A DNA stretch of 64,000 nucleotides from Neckera pumila (lineage: Eukaryota; Streptophyta; Bryopsida; Hypnales; Neckeraceae): contig OZ018409.1 of NCBI GenBank assembly GCA_963969595.1, positions 42,731,282-42,795,281 of the forward strand, given 5' to 3'. Positions 1-11,641 of the stretch are shown here, one piece after another (within the stretch, counting starts at the first letter, position 1; every line of letters begins with the position of its first letter). Position numbers and translations under genes: made by a program. Under the pieces are notes generated by a model, which was not told where the DNA came from, made no database searches, and saw only the letters and a list, made by a program, of their open reading frames with translations.

Positions 1-949
1 CAAGTAGGGTGGATCATTCATTGTGTGAAGGTAGCGTCACTGTGAAGACAAATGAAGGGGTTTGTCCTGTGGAGCCCAACAAAAAACATGTCACATCGGT
101 CCGTGATGGCATACACTCACTCAGGCAATTCTTGCTTTCACAACTGAAGCTAAGCTTAGTACATTGCTGGACAGACCCAAAAAAATCACACAACAAAGTT
201 TTTAAAAGCTACAGTAGCTAATACCGTAACTCAAGGTTAAAGAAATCTTTTTGCAGTACACAACACTACAAAGTTATCAACCGCGTGTTGATGTGATCGT
301 ATCCTATTGCGCAAGTTATTATTCATGTGATTCATAAATTCACAACTGCAGACTGGCCGGTAGAAAAATACACCCGAAGCGTGTGTTGATGTGAGCATAT
401 TGTATTGCGCAAGTTATTATTCATGTGATTCATAAATTCACAATTGCAGATGGGTAGAAAAATACTCCCGAAGCCATTAATTTTTCAGAAAATGTTGAAG
501 GCGAGAAATTCGGGAGCTTCAGGCATACTGTACGTGAAGGCCTGATTTGACACCTGAATCAGTGTTGAATTGGAATTTCCATGTCAGATTCTCAAGGGTC
601 CATGTCACCTTAGACCATTCACAAGGTGACATCTGACACTTTTTTTTACCAAAATGACTTCATTTCTGTCAAATTTGACCTTTGCATAGGGTAGTCAATA
701 CTGTGACTTCCTAGATGAACATTTGTAGTTTGTGTTACATTGTGTGACAAACTCACTCACTTGTGACATTGTGAAATGAAATCATTTGTAAAATAATTGT
801 TAACCCACCCCTCTACATATTTATGTTTTTTGAGAAGTTGTTATGACTATAATCAATATAGGATATCGACATAGTACACGTATTTGTATGTTGTCAATAT
901 TAGCATCATGTATCCCATATCAATACCCACGTCCATACATTGTATCATA
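1..949. repeat. Intergenic DNA with a ~96-bp tandem duplication
   Basis: An approximately 96-bp segment is present twice head to tail, at about 283-378 and 379-474. Both copies read GTGTTGATGTGA, then TATTGCGCAAGTTATTATTC, and end with GTAGAAAAATAC. The second copy has small deletions near its end. Positions 9-221 are open on both strands over a short distance, but neither peptide is recognisable and no splice or promoter context supports a gene. The remainder (475-949) is AT-rich and shows nothing else I can name. Confidence 0.75.
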
Positions 950-1848
950 TTAACCCCTAAAGTCTCATTGTCATGTCAAGGGACAATATGGATTTTGGAC
1001 AAGTTCCTATGACTTCAATTTTTGATGAAACTTTTTGAAACTTTTTCATGAGATACAAAAACTTAATAGCTGTGTAAGAATGTAATTTTTATTCCAATTG
1101 GTGCTAGGAGCAAAAGTTATACCACAAAAAGCCTATACCTGAACTCACTAGACAACACAAAAAAAAAGTAAAAATTAAAAAAAATTCTTCAAATATTGTA
1201 TTTTTGTCTGCATGTGAAGATTTGATTCATTCTATTTGGACTAGTGATGAAAAATTATGAAGAATCTTGATTTGGAGGCAATGTATACATCTTTTTTTTA
1301 TAATAACTTATTGGATTCATTTCTAAATGCAATTTTCACAATTTTTCCAAAAAAATTGTTTGACAAGGTTAGTTTTGCTTGCTAGAACAATCTCGCCAAA
1401 TGTTGGGATTATTGTATTTCAATTCCATCTTAGAGCTATTAATGATTGAGTTTTTCTTTCAATCTTGGACCTACTTGTACTTAACAATTCTCTAAAGATT
1501 GAAAATCATTTAATTTTAGTTAAAAAAAAATTTCCTAGACTTTTAACTCAATTCTTCATCTCTAAAAATTTTGAAAACCAAAGTTTGCAATTTAAAAATT
1601 TTCCACAAATGGCGCTCAAAGTCATCTAAAATTGCAAGCCAACATTCAAAAATACTTTTTTGCTAAATTTGAACTCTAATATTTTCTAATTTGTACTATC
1701 AAATGTTATGAAATTTTTATAAAATATCCTGAGAGTAGTGAAGTACAAGATCCTATAGTTATTATTATTTTTAAATGTTTTCTTGGATGAGCGCACCAGA
1801 AATGGTAGTTTTTGATAAAAAAAATGTCCTTGGGACTTTGGGGGTTAA
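950..1848. mobile_element. TTAA-flanked piggyBac-like MITE, family 1 (copy A)
   Basis: The element is bounded by TTAA on both sides (950-953 and 1845-1848). Its terminal inverted repeats read CCCCTAAAGTC at the left and GACTTTGGGGG at the right. TTAA duplication with CCC/GGG termini is the hallmark of the piggyBac superfamily. The interior is AT-rich with no transposase frame. It shares internal phrases with the elements at 14.7, 48.3 and 49.6 kb, for example 'caagatcctatag' and 'ggacaatatgg/ggacaatgggc'. It is therefore a non-autonomous member of one family. The superfamily assignment rests on termini and TSD only. Confidence 0.75.
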
Positions 1849-3579
1849 TATCCCATATACAATATCCACACATATTTTGTATATAGTATTCAATATTAGT
1901 ATTAGATAATTGTATCAATATAAGTATCCATATAAAAAAAAATTTAAAGATTGACGGCAAGGAAAGGGGTTCAAATTTTCCCCCTTTAAGATCAATGGTT
2001 GAGGTTCATGGCTGCAAAGGTTTTCCAAAATAGATTTAATCCGCGGCTGGGGGGTAAAGTTTCCCCTTCCTAATCAATGACTATGGATTTGTGATGAACA
2101 AATGTGGACAAGTATTGGACTGCTTGCATCTTTTCGTTACATTGTTGGTGTAATTTCTGAGAGGATCAGGATCTGTTTTAGGGTAGAAATTGTTAAAAAC
2201 TAATTTGGTTTGTTGCACTGGGTTAAAAAAATTAAAACAAAACTCAACCCTTCAAACCTGTACAAAACTACATTGGGAGGGGTGGGATTTTGTTTGGGAA
2301 ACTTTGACTAGGTAGATTGCAAGATTAGAATGTATGAAGGAAGAAGACTTTTGGGTCTTGTTTGATAGGGTCAACAAACATTGATTTTTCTTGGAGTGCA
2401 ATGCTTGTGCAATATGTAGTAACACTATTTCCATTAAAAGTGCAGGGGCAATGAGAAACCAATTTACAAGTACTAAAACTTGCAAGCATATTGGTGGCCA
2501 TATGTTCATGCCTACAAAGATTTTGGCGGCTCCCAATCCTTCTTGGAAGGCTTCAAAACTTGCAAGGGGGTCACAATTGTCAACTTTTGCACGACTAGCC
2601 TTTTTAAATTCAAATAAAATAAAACAAAATGACAATGGATTTTAGTTTTTAAATCCATTCTTGTTGTAAGTAATAAAAGATTATTCTTTTCAAGATTGAA
2701 ATTAATGCAAGGACACAAAATCTACTTGTTTATAAAATGAATGGCCATAAATCTTAGAGAGGGTTGGCAACGGTCACCTCCTCATATAAGATTTTTGCAC
2801 CACAAGCACATAGGGCAAATCACATGCACTTTTGATGAAGGCCTTTTTGTTATAATATATTCATGTTGCACCAAATTCTAGGGTAAAAAACGTAGGTGGT
2901 CATTTATTAAGGCAACACACTCTGTCATCATAGTCTAAAACCACATTGCAATACCAATATATTAAATAGTAGACTTCAAGGTCAAATATGGTAGATCACA
3001 AATTGTGTTTAATTGAATCATGCACAATGTGTGCAAATATGGTCAAATATGGTAGATCACAAATTAGACAATGGGATGCAAATTCTTCATAGATATAGGA
3101 ATAATGAGTATATAAAGATTGTTGCAAATGAATACTAATTTTTTGTTGTACCCTAAAAATTGTATTGTCAGAATCTATGATTGCAATACATTTTAGAATA
3201 TCTAGGTTTGTCCATTCAGAGTCACAATTGCACCAACTTCATTTGTACAACAACATTACAAAAATAAAAACTTGCAATATAAATCAAATCTATTGTTTGT
3301 ATCTCATTTATCTTAGTGTGTTTATGGGAATTTGACTCGCATTGTCTAATTTCTTCTTAGAGAATGCATTTAAATATGTACATTCAAAGGGTATTTAGAA
3401 AGCGGGTATGAAATAATAAAAATATTTCAAGAATATTTTATAAATTAGGATATTTAAAAGAAATTATGATGACATTCTATAAACATTTTTTGGAAGATTC
3501 TTTAGATATTGGAGGGAGGTTGTTTTGGAACTATTGGTCTTTGTAAGCGGTCTATTTGCCTATTTGCAATAATTTAAAA
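1849..3579. other. AT-rich intergenic stretch, no supportable gene
   Basis: The stretch contains overlapping short open frames on both strands at about 2252-2645 (127 and 84 codons). Neither translation shows a recognisable domain, and the two frames are shadows of each other. A 22-bp phrase CAAATATGGTAGATCACAAA is repeated at about 2983 and 3040. I see no promoter, splice site pair or RNA gene that I would defend. Confidence 0.5.
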
Positions 3580-3729
3580 TACTAGTAGAAAATTTAATTA
3601 TTCTGTTGTTTTGGTCGCGTTGATCCGGTCAACATTTGACAAAAATCTATTGATTTCAATAGATTTTTGTCAAATTTTGACCGGATCAATGCAACCAAAA
3701 CAACAGAATAATTAAATTTTCTACTAGTG
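3580..3729. mobile_element. CACTA-type foldback MITE, 150 bp
   Basis: This is an almost perfect hairpin. The left arm TACTAGTAGAAAATTTAATT is matched by its reverse complement ending in CTACTAGTG, and the arms run through GTTGTTTTGGT to a centre near TTGATTTCAA. The right terminus read inward is CACTAGTAG and the left one is TACTAGTAG, so one terminal C has become T. A 3-bp duplication AAA flanks it (3577-3579 and 3730-3732). CACTA elements make 3-bp TSDs, so this is a very short CACTA-derived foldback unit without coding capacity. Confidence 0.75.
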
Positions 3730-4078
3730 AAAGAAAATTTTCAATGATCACATGCAACAATTTTTTTTCATTATTTTTAGGCAGCGCACAAAGTGATTTA
3801 CAATTGCATGGTGAAGCTATTTACATCCACTAACATGGATGAAATATGCAAAATATAGATGGCTTTATATGTATATTCATGTAAAATCATCTATAGTAGA
3901 GCACTATCATCCTTAGATTACGTAGCAATTGAGCAATTTTATACATTGAAAATAGTGGAATCTATTGCTCAATATATCCTCAAAAAACTATATTGCTTTT
4001 GAGCAATAAATTTCCTTCCCCTCCAAAAAACATGGATCCCATTGGGAGAAGGCAACCAATGGATTGATTCACTTTACT
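3730..4078. other. AT-rich spacer, nothing seen
   Basis: Low-complexity AT-rich DNA between two transposable elements. I find no repeat boundary, open frame or RNA structure worth naming. Confidence 0.5.
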
Positions 4079-5010
4079 TTAACTCCTAAAGGACCAACAT
4101 GCGTTTTTTGGCTGTATAGAAATTTTGGGCAGGTATGTGTGACTAGAGATATCCATATTTGAGGCTGAAATTTTAATAGAAGGTGGGGGCAAGGAATATC
4201 TTCATGTATACCAAGTTTCATGACATTTCGAAATATGAGTCAAAAGTTGTGACCTGATATGTTACTTTTTTTCGTAACCGGGCAGTTTGGGCAGATAAAA
4301 AAAAATCATTTTTTCCGGAATTTTTTTTTTGAAATTGGTTCTCTACATTTATATATACTTAAAAAGCTTTGAGTCACTCCATTTCAATCAATGAGTCAAA
4401 AGTTATGAGGTTTTTTGGTTTGCGGGCAGTTATGGATTCTCTACTCTAAAAAAAACTTTAAAGTCGTTTATTTAACTCAATTTTCAATATTTTTGGAAAA
4501 AAATAAAATCTTAGAATGTAGATTGATTATTACAACATTACAACCGTTGGGATTGGCATTTTTAAATTCCATGATTAAATTTTTAACAATTTAGTATTTT
4601 GAGTCATTTTCTACTTCTTTCTACTTACTATTTTTTTCCTATATGCTGTACAATTGCAAATGATTTGAATTTTTTCATGCATATAGACAACTTGTTTAAG
4701 AAATTGAATTCAAAGAAGCACCACCTTTATCGGCATTTTTTCATTGAAAAGTGAGCTTGCAAAGTGCAGCTGCCCGGTTTTTCGCAGAATTGAAAAAATG
4801 GTTTTCAAGACTTTGAATGCTTATATCTTATGATCCACACGGTGGAATTTTCTGAAATTTTTACCACATGTTTTCAAAATATCATACTACAAGATCCTAT
4901 GGTTACATGTGTCAAAAATTGTTTTTTTCCAAAAATTTGGTAGTTGTATTAGAAATGGCAGTTTTGAAACGTTTTTGGTGATTACATAGTCATGAAACTT
5001 TAGTGGTTAA
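4079..5010. mobile_element. TTAA-flanked piggyBac-like MITE, family 1 (diverged copy E)
   Basis: TTAA lies at both ends (4079-4082 and 5007-5010), with termini CTCCTAAAGGACC on the left and CTTTAGTGG on the right. The interior keeps family phrases seen in the other copies, such as CAAGATCCTATGGTTA, 'aaatggcagttttgaa' and 'attagaaatggcag'. The ends are more decayed than in copies A or D. It has no coding capacity. Length (932 bp) matches copies A, B and D. Confidence 0.65.
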
Positions 5011-6089
5011 GGTTAAGAGGTCCATAAAGTGCTTGGGCTCTAAAAGCATCCGCACTCTGAAATGTACACTATTGGTTTTGTACATGTCGCTTTTTCATTG
5101 TACCATCAATGTACAAAGAAGGTACATTTAATGAGGTGGAAGCTTTTAGTAACTATTGTATTCTAACTTCAAAAATTCATAACTAATTCCACAAAGCTCC
5201 AAAAATATGAAATGACTTGGGTTAAATGCCTATTCCATTTGTTCTATCAAGTAAAATTTATTGAAAAAAAATATTTCAAGCACTTTAAGCTCCTCAAGTT
5301 AAATTTCAGCTCTTCAATAGGTGCTTATTGGACCTCCGCCTACCTTACATACCATAAGGTAGCCGGCCCATTTCTAATCACCTCCCGATTTCCAACCTAT
5401 AGGTTGCTCTCTTTCTAACCATAAACTATTCCGTTGAGGCACAGTTCAAGGAGCAATTGTGGCGCATTATGATGGGCTATGAGGCTCTCAATATTGCAAT
5501 CAACCCTTTGTCAATTTTGTAATGAGTCTATGGTCAAAAATAGAAAGGTCTATATCACCATTACAAGTCAAAGAGAATCTTCCATGAAAAAAATCCATAA
5601 TAATTTTGTTTTTTGTAATAAAATTTTGGGAAAATATGCAGTCCTTCCAAACTCTATTCCTGTAAGGTAAATGACCCCATTGCGGTCATAATTAGGAGTG
5701 TGCCCACATGCAATTGCTGAAAATTTTCAAATTTTTTTCTACACAAGATAAGTGTGAAAGAGAGTGATGACATTTGAAATTATATTTTTTGGACCAAATA
5801 TGAATTAGTTCTGAATTTTTGAAGTGATCAGCCAATAGGGGTGTGTAGGCCACCTCATGACCAACAAGATCTAAATCCAATATGGTCATCTTCCTACCCA
5901 ATGCAGTTACAACATTTTCAAATATGGAAGACCTAAAAAATCATTTTTTCCAAAGAATTTTACATTGAAAAGTTGGAAGTACCTATTGAGGTCACTAATT
6001 ACTCCATAACTACCATGTAAGGCATTGATTGTGGTCTAAAAGACCACAAGGGGGTCATTAGGTGTCCATCATGGGCCATTTTGACCTCA
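5011..6089. other. AT-rich intergenic stretch, no supportable gene
   Basis: Several open frames of 60-75 codons occur (5212-5418, 5479-5670, 5692-5901). They have biased AT-rich composition and no recognisable domain. A local cluster of GTACA words (about 5065-5130) forms short imperfect inverted repeats. No gene is called. Confidence 0.5.
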
Positions 6090-6322
6090 CATTACATGAG
6101 ATTCAGGGGTCTTAGAAGGCTGTGAGTTCCCATGCTGTCTGCTGCGTTCCCGCAGTTTGGGAACGCAACAGCAGCAGCAGGCTGACGTGGTTGAGTGACT
6201 GCCACGTCACTTTTTGAAAAAGAAAAAAATCTGACACACCCGTACCAGTGTTCACTGGATCTGGGCAAATCAGGGGAACAGGCCTGAAACGGCCCTCCAA
6301 GACCCCCAAATATCATCTAATG
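6090..6322. mobile_element. TIR element 'M' family, copy M1
   Basis: Inverted termini are CATTACATGAGATTCAGGGG at the left and the complement of CATTAGATGATATTTGGGGG at the right, followed inward by GTCTTGGAGGGC. The interior has a GACGTGG...GCCACGTCA pair and a Gly/Ala-like CAGCAGCAG run. The same termini bound elements at 10124-10399 and 38511-38788. No matching TSD is visible at this copy, so the superfamily is open. Confidence 0.7.
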
Positions 6323-7082
6323 ATAGGGTCTTTTACCTCTACATGGGGAAATTCATCACTCCAAAGACCTGCACTCCAAATCTGCGTAATTGCATAAATG
6401 GTTGGAAATGGGTCAAATACCACTACTGTACCGTACATTGTGGGATGCATGAAAACGCAGTGCCTCACTGGTCTGATGAATGCCATGCCTGGGTGGGAGT
6501 GTTTTTCTGTGCTGAATTCAGTTTCAGTTCCAGTTCCAGCTTTCCCCCAGTCGTGTGGCAGAGGCAGGGCAGTGAGGGCACTCTAATGTTTATCTCCATT
6601 ATTTAAACAAGATGGCCATTGTGTCAGAGGTCGGCTCAGTCATCAGAGACTGGATCTTTTTTAAGGCCCTGAGATCCATCCTGAACCCATGTGTGGGGCA
6701 AGAAGAATGGGTGGTTGCAGTGAAATGGCTTGGTTTCAAATCAATCAGAGGAACTCTCACTCACTCTGCAAACCCACTGTCAAAATGAACCAATGACGGA
6801 CGGAGGGATGGAGGGACGGATGGAGTGCACCATTTGTTTGCTCATTTTCAAAGAAAAATAAATTTAAAAAATGATAATTTAAACAAAAACCAGCCTCAGT
6901 TGCTGTATGTTCATTGAAATAGACGGAACATTCATGAAATTGCCTGAAATCAGAACACGGTTCAGTTACCCCTGGCCTTTCCCTGGAAGAGAGTAAGTTA
7001 TAGTACGTTTGGGGTGGGGACAGTACAACAAATGCTAAATGAAAGGTTTGGTGAGATGAGATGAAATTGTCATCATCTACAA
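6323..7082. other. Intergenic stretch, no supportable gene
   Basis: Moderate GC compared with the flanks. Short frames at 6343-6606 and on the minus strand at 6757-7239 translate to low-complexity peptides without a recognisable domain. A GGA/CGGA-rich stretch (6795-6825) is simple sequence. Confidence 0.45.
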
Positions 7083-7748
7083 TAGGGGTAGTCACACCTT
7101 CTTCACCCCATTCTTCAGAGAATGGGGATTTGGCACTCTCTCGTTGGCTCTCTGTGGCTTGCGGAGGTCTCATTCTTTCAAGATTGAGACTGATGTCCAA
7201 TCTTCTTCTTTGGAGATGAAGAATGGGCGTGAAGAACATTTCGTTGAAGAATTTTCATCTAGCGTTCACTCTTTGCGAGCCGCTTTCACCCAAGTCACAC
7301 TGCTAGCATTGATCGACTTCCAAGTCATCATCAAAAGGTCCAATGTTGTTCAGAGTGACGCGCTCTAGTTGGTCAAATGCAGCAAGGATCCTGTAGAAGG
7401 AGAAGGTGACGCTTTTGTTGGGGTTAGCATGAAATCACGGAAACTGGAAACTGGACTTATGGAGTTTTATTGCATTCTTTTTGTCCAGTGCAGTTTGGAC
7501 GGATTTACGATACTCTCCGTTGAAATCAATGTTGCATTGACACTCAAAAATCCATGAAAGATTATTACATCAATCCAACTCCCCAAGTGAACACTTTTCC
7601 TGAGTTTCCATTCTCATTCTCCACAGGACACAAAAGGGGTGTCACATCTTCTTCATGGTTTCCGACTCCTAATTGGCTCCTCCTTTCTCTCCACAACTTC
7701 TCCTTCTTCATTAAAATTTCATTTTTGGAGAAGGTGTGACTACCCCTA
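7083..7748. mobile_element. TIR element bounded by TAGGGGTAGTCACACC
   Basis: TAGGGGTAGTCACACCTTCT at 7083-7102 is matched inverted at the right end by AGAAGGTGTGACTACCCCTA (7729-7748). A degenerate second copy of the same words occurs inside at about 7634-7660 (AGGGGTGTCACATCTTCTTC). The interior has open frames of 60-74 codons, none recognisable. No unambiguous TSD is visible, so the superfamily is not assigned. Confidence 0.65.
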
Positions 7749-8643
7749 ATGAAACAAATTATGCCCACAAACGGAATTCAAATCAAAATGTATATAATTA
7801 CCATTGTTCAATGGAACACAAAGGTTGCATTTAGTGGAATTCAAAACAAGGTATCCTTTTCAAGGAAGTATAAGCTGTAATATTACACTGTCAAAAAATG
7901 CAAAGTACTCACAAATTTGGTCGACACTAATTCTGATCCTTGATTTGCAAAATGAAAGAAGTCATCCCAAATTCTTGACGTACACATAGGATGTAGCCAA
8001 AATGATCATGATGGAAACTAACTTAAGTTAAGGTAGAACAATCAGTCACCTTTTTCCAACATCTCTTAGACCCTCCTATTTGCATCTATCACCCATCCAT
8101 TACCACAATCTTATATTAGCGACCCTTTAGCATCATGACAATGCACTTGAAGAGGGAACACGTCAGCATGTGGTTTAGCATGGGTCTATAGCCAATCATG
8201 TTTGACCAATTTAGTCCCAACAACTTTGAAAACTCACTGAAAATTTGTTTGTTGTTGGAATATCTTGATTCTACTTGCAAATGGCTTCTCTCAAACTTTT
8301 CTATCTCTGAAAAAAGACGTGAGTTGGCAAATAGCTTCTTCCAAGGAACAGTACCTAGATAGAGTACAAATCTGCTTCAGGGTAATAGGTATGCTTACCT
8401 CAAAGGTACTCGCAAATCTGTGCTCTAATGAACTGAACAGAGTGGCAATCAAACGTGGTACGTGAGCAGGTTGTCATTCTTTGATCTTGGCCCTCCACAA
8501 AGAAAACTTGGCTACACAATTTGTCATCTTAGGTTTGAGCTCATCAGAAATATATACAATGGGCAAGTCAAACATCAGACCCCTGTTGTATGAGATTCAT
8601 GTGTTAAAGAGGCAATGGAATTTACTGTCAACAAGTCACATGC
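7749..8643. other. Intergenic stretch, nothing seen
   Basis: Ordinary AT-rich DNA with one 66-codon frame (8265-8465) that carries no recognisable motif. No promoter or splice structure supports it. Confidence 0.45.
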
Positions 8644-8879
8644 TTAACCCCTGAGCGCCCCAACGACAGGATCATGTCTCTTTGTAATTTAAGTTTGACT
8701 TTTATAAACTTGCAAGCTGTGCGGTGGAAATGTCTACAATTTTCCATGAATTTTCCTTTCTAACCTTCTTGCAATCCCACCGGTCACATCTTTTGGATCT
8801 TATTTTTTAGTTGGTGGAGTCAACTTGAAGAGGCAATTTTGGCTTGCTAAGAAATTCAAGCTGGGCGCTCAAGGGTTAA
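8644..8879. mobile_element. TTAA-flanked MITE, family 2 (236 bp)
   Basis: TTAA at both ends (8644-8647 and 8876-8879) encloses termini CCCCTGAGCGCCC and GGGCGCTCAAGGG, a 13-bp inverted repeat with one mismatch. The termini differ from family 1 (CCCCTAAAGTCCC) but obey the same TTAA plus CCC/GGG rule. There is no coding capacity. Confidence 0.75.
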
Positions 8880-9902
8880 GGTAACTACACTTAAAATTGC
8901 ACAAATAAGCAATTCAACATACTTCCCATTATTATAATGAACTTTTTTCTGTGGGTCTTGTTGGTAGTCTTAAGGGGATTTTAGATTTCTCATAATGTAA
9001 TTTTTGGACACCATATGAATAAACTATGAATTTTCAAAATACTAAAAATAGGTATTTTTAAAATCAACCTTAGAATCTCATGAAAAGTAGGAGTACATTT
9101 TATGAGTGAAATCTTAGAAATCTTAGGATTGTGCATTATGAATTGGTAGTGAATCATAGGGTGGTTCCTTATGGAATTGTTATGTATTTCTCTCATAGTG
9201 TGTGCAATGTTTCTTTGGGACCAATAAGCCCTTCTCTGCCACAATTTCACAACGGAATATTTGAAGGGACAAGTCGGCATTGACCAAAATCTACCAAATA
9301 GTGAGATATATTGTCATCCTCTTTTTGCTTATATGATTTTTGCATAAGATATCCATATTTGTTATAACTTTTTATAATATATTTATTTGGAAAATAAAAA
9401 CAATAACAAAAACAAATTTCTTTTAATTTGAATTGAATCATTCCCGCATGTGCTGTTTTACTTAGGATTCACTTTCTACTATTTAAAAATTGGTGATTGC
9501 CACTTCATTATAGTCTATTAATCAAAATCATCTGCAAGGTTTACATCAAAATTGGGATGAAAAAATTTGGTGGACTTACTTGAATAAGGTTGTAAATCAT
9601 ATATCACAACTTTGCATGGTAAACTACATTGGGTGCAAAAAAAGTTCTATAATTCTTAATTTAGAGTTATTTAGGTGGAATAAATGACAAGGAAACAATC
9701 TATCATCGAAACAACATCTACAACTCAAATTACTGCTACTTTTGTTATACACTTCATTCCAGAAAGCTCCTCATTGAAATACACTAAATGCCAAGTTTCA
9801 TAGTTTTTTTTTATCTTCCTATCTGTGATTTAGCAATATGGTTTGAATTTCTACTTTATTCAAGATCCTATAATTTGGATACACTTTCACCAACTTCCAA
9901 GT
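8880..9902. other. AT-rich intergenic stretch, no supportable gene
   Basis: Minus-strand frames of 96 and 64 codons (8990-9280, 9247-9441) are AT-driven and unrecognisable. Nothing else is seen. Confidence 0.45.
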
Positions 9903-10549
9903 TTAACCCTTAAAGGACATACCCATATCCAACCCAACTTGAGGGATTCTATTTTAAGAGAGTCTTCATAAAAGCTCTTCCAATACTCAACTACATGTGA
10001 ACTTCCTTGGTATCATTCTCTTTGTCTTTACATCTATCTATCTATCTAAGTCTTGGGGTTGTGAATCACAATTTGAATTTGTAGTTTTTGCATTGGAAAG
10101 TTAGATAATTTTTTTGAATAGTGGCATTAGAAGAGATTTGAGGCCTCCAAGAGCCCACGAATTATCCTGCGTTCCACGCAGAAAAGCTGATGGCTGATGT
10201 GGTCGAGAGAGTGCCACTTCATTTTTGAAAAATAAATAAATAAATGAATTTGGGTCTAAAATGATATTTGGGAGAGGATTTATTTTTGTTTTTTGAAAAA
10301 AAAAAATTCTGACATCTTGTAGTGATTGTTCACATATCTGGCCAGATCGCGGAACGGGCTTGAAATGGCCCTCCAATGCCTTCAAATCTCTTCTAATGCT
10401 TTGAGGTTGCCCACGGCCTTGAGGAGGGCGGAAGCTCATCATTGATTGGTCATTTGAACAAGCTACACAATGATGTCTATTTAAGAAAGATTATGAAAAT
10501 CCAAGTTTGGACAACCTTCCAAGGAACTCAAATGTCCTTTAAGGGTCAA
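9903..10549. mobile_element. TTAA-flanked MITE, family 3, host of a nested element
   Basis: The left end is TTAA (9903-9906) followed by CCCTTAAAGGACAT. The right end is ATGTCCTTTAAGGG followed by TCAA, one transition away from TTAA. Termini are thus a perfect 14-bp inverted repeat. A 276-bp M-family element (10124-10399) lies inside, so the original unit was about 370 bp. A TATC microsatellite (about 10033-10050) lies within the left part. Confidence 0.7.
10124..10399. mobile_element. TIR element 'M' family, copy M2, nested
   Basis: Termini are GCATTAGAAGAGATTTGAGG and the complement of GCATTAGAAGAGATTTGAAG. It shares its interior with the copies at 6.1 and 38.5 kb, including the GTGGTCGAGAGAGTGCCAC pair and the stretch 'ctggccagatcgcgg/ctgggcaaatcaggg'. 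It sits inside the family 3 TTAA element, so it inserted later. Confidence 0.75.
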
Positions 10550-11020
10550 GATCAATACTTATGTAGAACCCTCTAATGTATCACTTCACAACATTGTACA
10601 AGTAAGTTAGTACTTGAATCTTGTAATTTCAATAAATGATAGAAATTAAAAAATCAAAGAAAGCTCCTTTAGAGTTTTTTTTAATACTAAACTTACTCTT
10701 ATTATAAAAGCAACACCCTACCTACTATAAATAACAAAAATTGCACTACTAACTACTTTGTTTAGAACATAACTTTACAACACTTTCTATTTAAACTTCA
10801 CCACTTCAAAATTCAAAAAAATTCTTATAACTTTTCATTTACGATCCTATAAACTAGATGCACTTTTAACAGCTTTCGGATCAACAAGGCTCAACAAGAA
10901 GCTAGGAAAAAGCTAGGAAGAAGCTAGGAAGAAGCTTCCCTCACAGATACCGTACTCTCAGTCATGGCTTCTCCTTGAAACCAACGCCAAATTAAAACTC
11001 CCAATGTCAAAACCGCCGGT
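10550..11020. other. AT-rich spacer with a short AAGCTAGGAAGA tandem run
   Basis: Mostly AT-rich. Four imperfect copies of AAGCTAGGAAGA lie at about 10898-10937. An in-frame TGA at 10976-10978 closes the frame upstream of the plus-strand reading frame that follows. Confidence 0.5.
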
Positions 11021-11641
11021 GTGAACAAGATTCCGACAAAGAACCCCACCAGGGCACCATTCCCTGCCAGCTCACCAGCCCAGCCTCACCCAGTCTCACC
11101 AAAGCGAAGACGAAAAAACACGAACCAGAAACCACGCAGAAAACCACGCAGGAAACCACGCAGAAAACCACGCAGAAAACCACGCAGAAAACCACGCAGA
11201 AAACCACGCAGAAAACCACGCAGAAAACCACGCAGAAAACCACGCAGAAAACCACGCAGAAAACCACGCAGAAAACCACGCAGAAAACCACGCAGAAAAC
11301 CACGCAGAAAACCACGCAGAAAACCACGCAGAAAACCACGCAGAAAACCACGCAGGAAACCACGCAGAAAACCACGCAGAAAACCACGCAGGAAACCACG
11401 CAGGAAACCACGCAGGAAACCACGCAAGGAGGGCCCCCGACGTCCCCACTCCCCACAGGAACGGGTGGTGTTCGCTCCCAAAGGGAACGGAGTTCCCAGT
11501 GAGTCCCCTTGGCGTATGCAGGCCGGCAGCGTACGTAGCGTCCGCGTGAATACAGGCGCACGTTTCCCGCAGCAGATTGAGGACAGAGTCAGAGTTGTCA
11601 GGGGCCTTCCTGAACAAGCTACGGTAACTTCGCTCGGTTGA
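11021..11641 (+). other. Open frame through a 12-bp minisatellite, RKPR repeat; coding status doubtful
   Basis: This plus-strand frame is open for about 206 codons. Its middle third is about 25 tandem Arg-Lys-Pro-Arg units, one per 12-bp repeat. No in-frame ATG precedes the repeat; the frame opens after a TGA at 10976 and begins nearest at a GTG. A real protein would therefore need an upstream exon. If translated it would be extremely basic, but 12-bp repeats with no stop codon are automatically open in every frame, so length is not evidence of coding. The AGA/AGG variants between units are all synonymous for Arg in this frame. The surrounding 1 kb is GC-richer and CpG-richer than its neighbours. 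Confidence 0.3.

Noticed and set aside
2252..2645. Overlapping open frames on both strands (127 and 84 codons)
   Set aside because: No recognisable domain, no splice or promoter context, and each is the shadow of the other in AT-rich DNA.
7083..7748. Several 60-160 codon frames suggesting a gene
   Set aside because: They lie in or across the ends of a TIR element and have no known domain.
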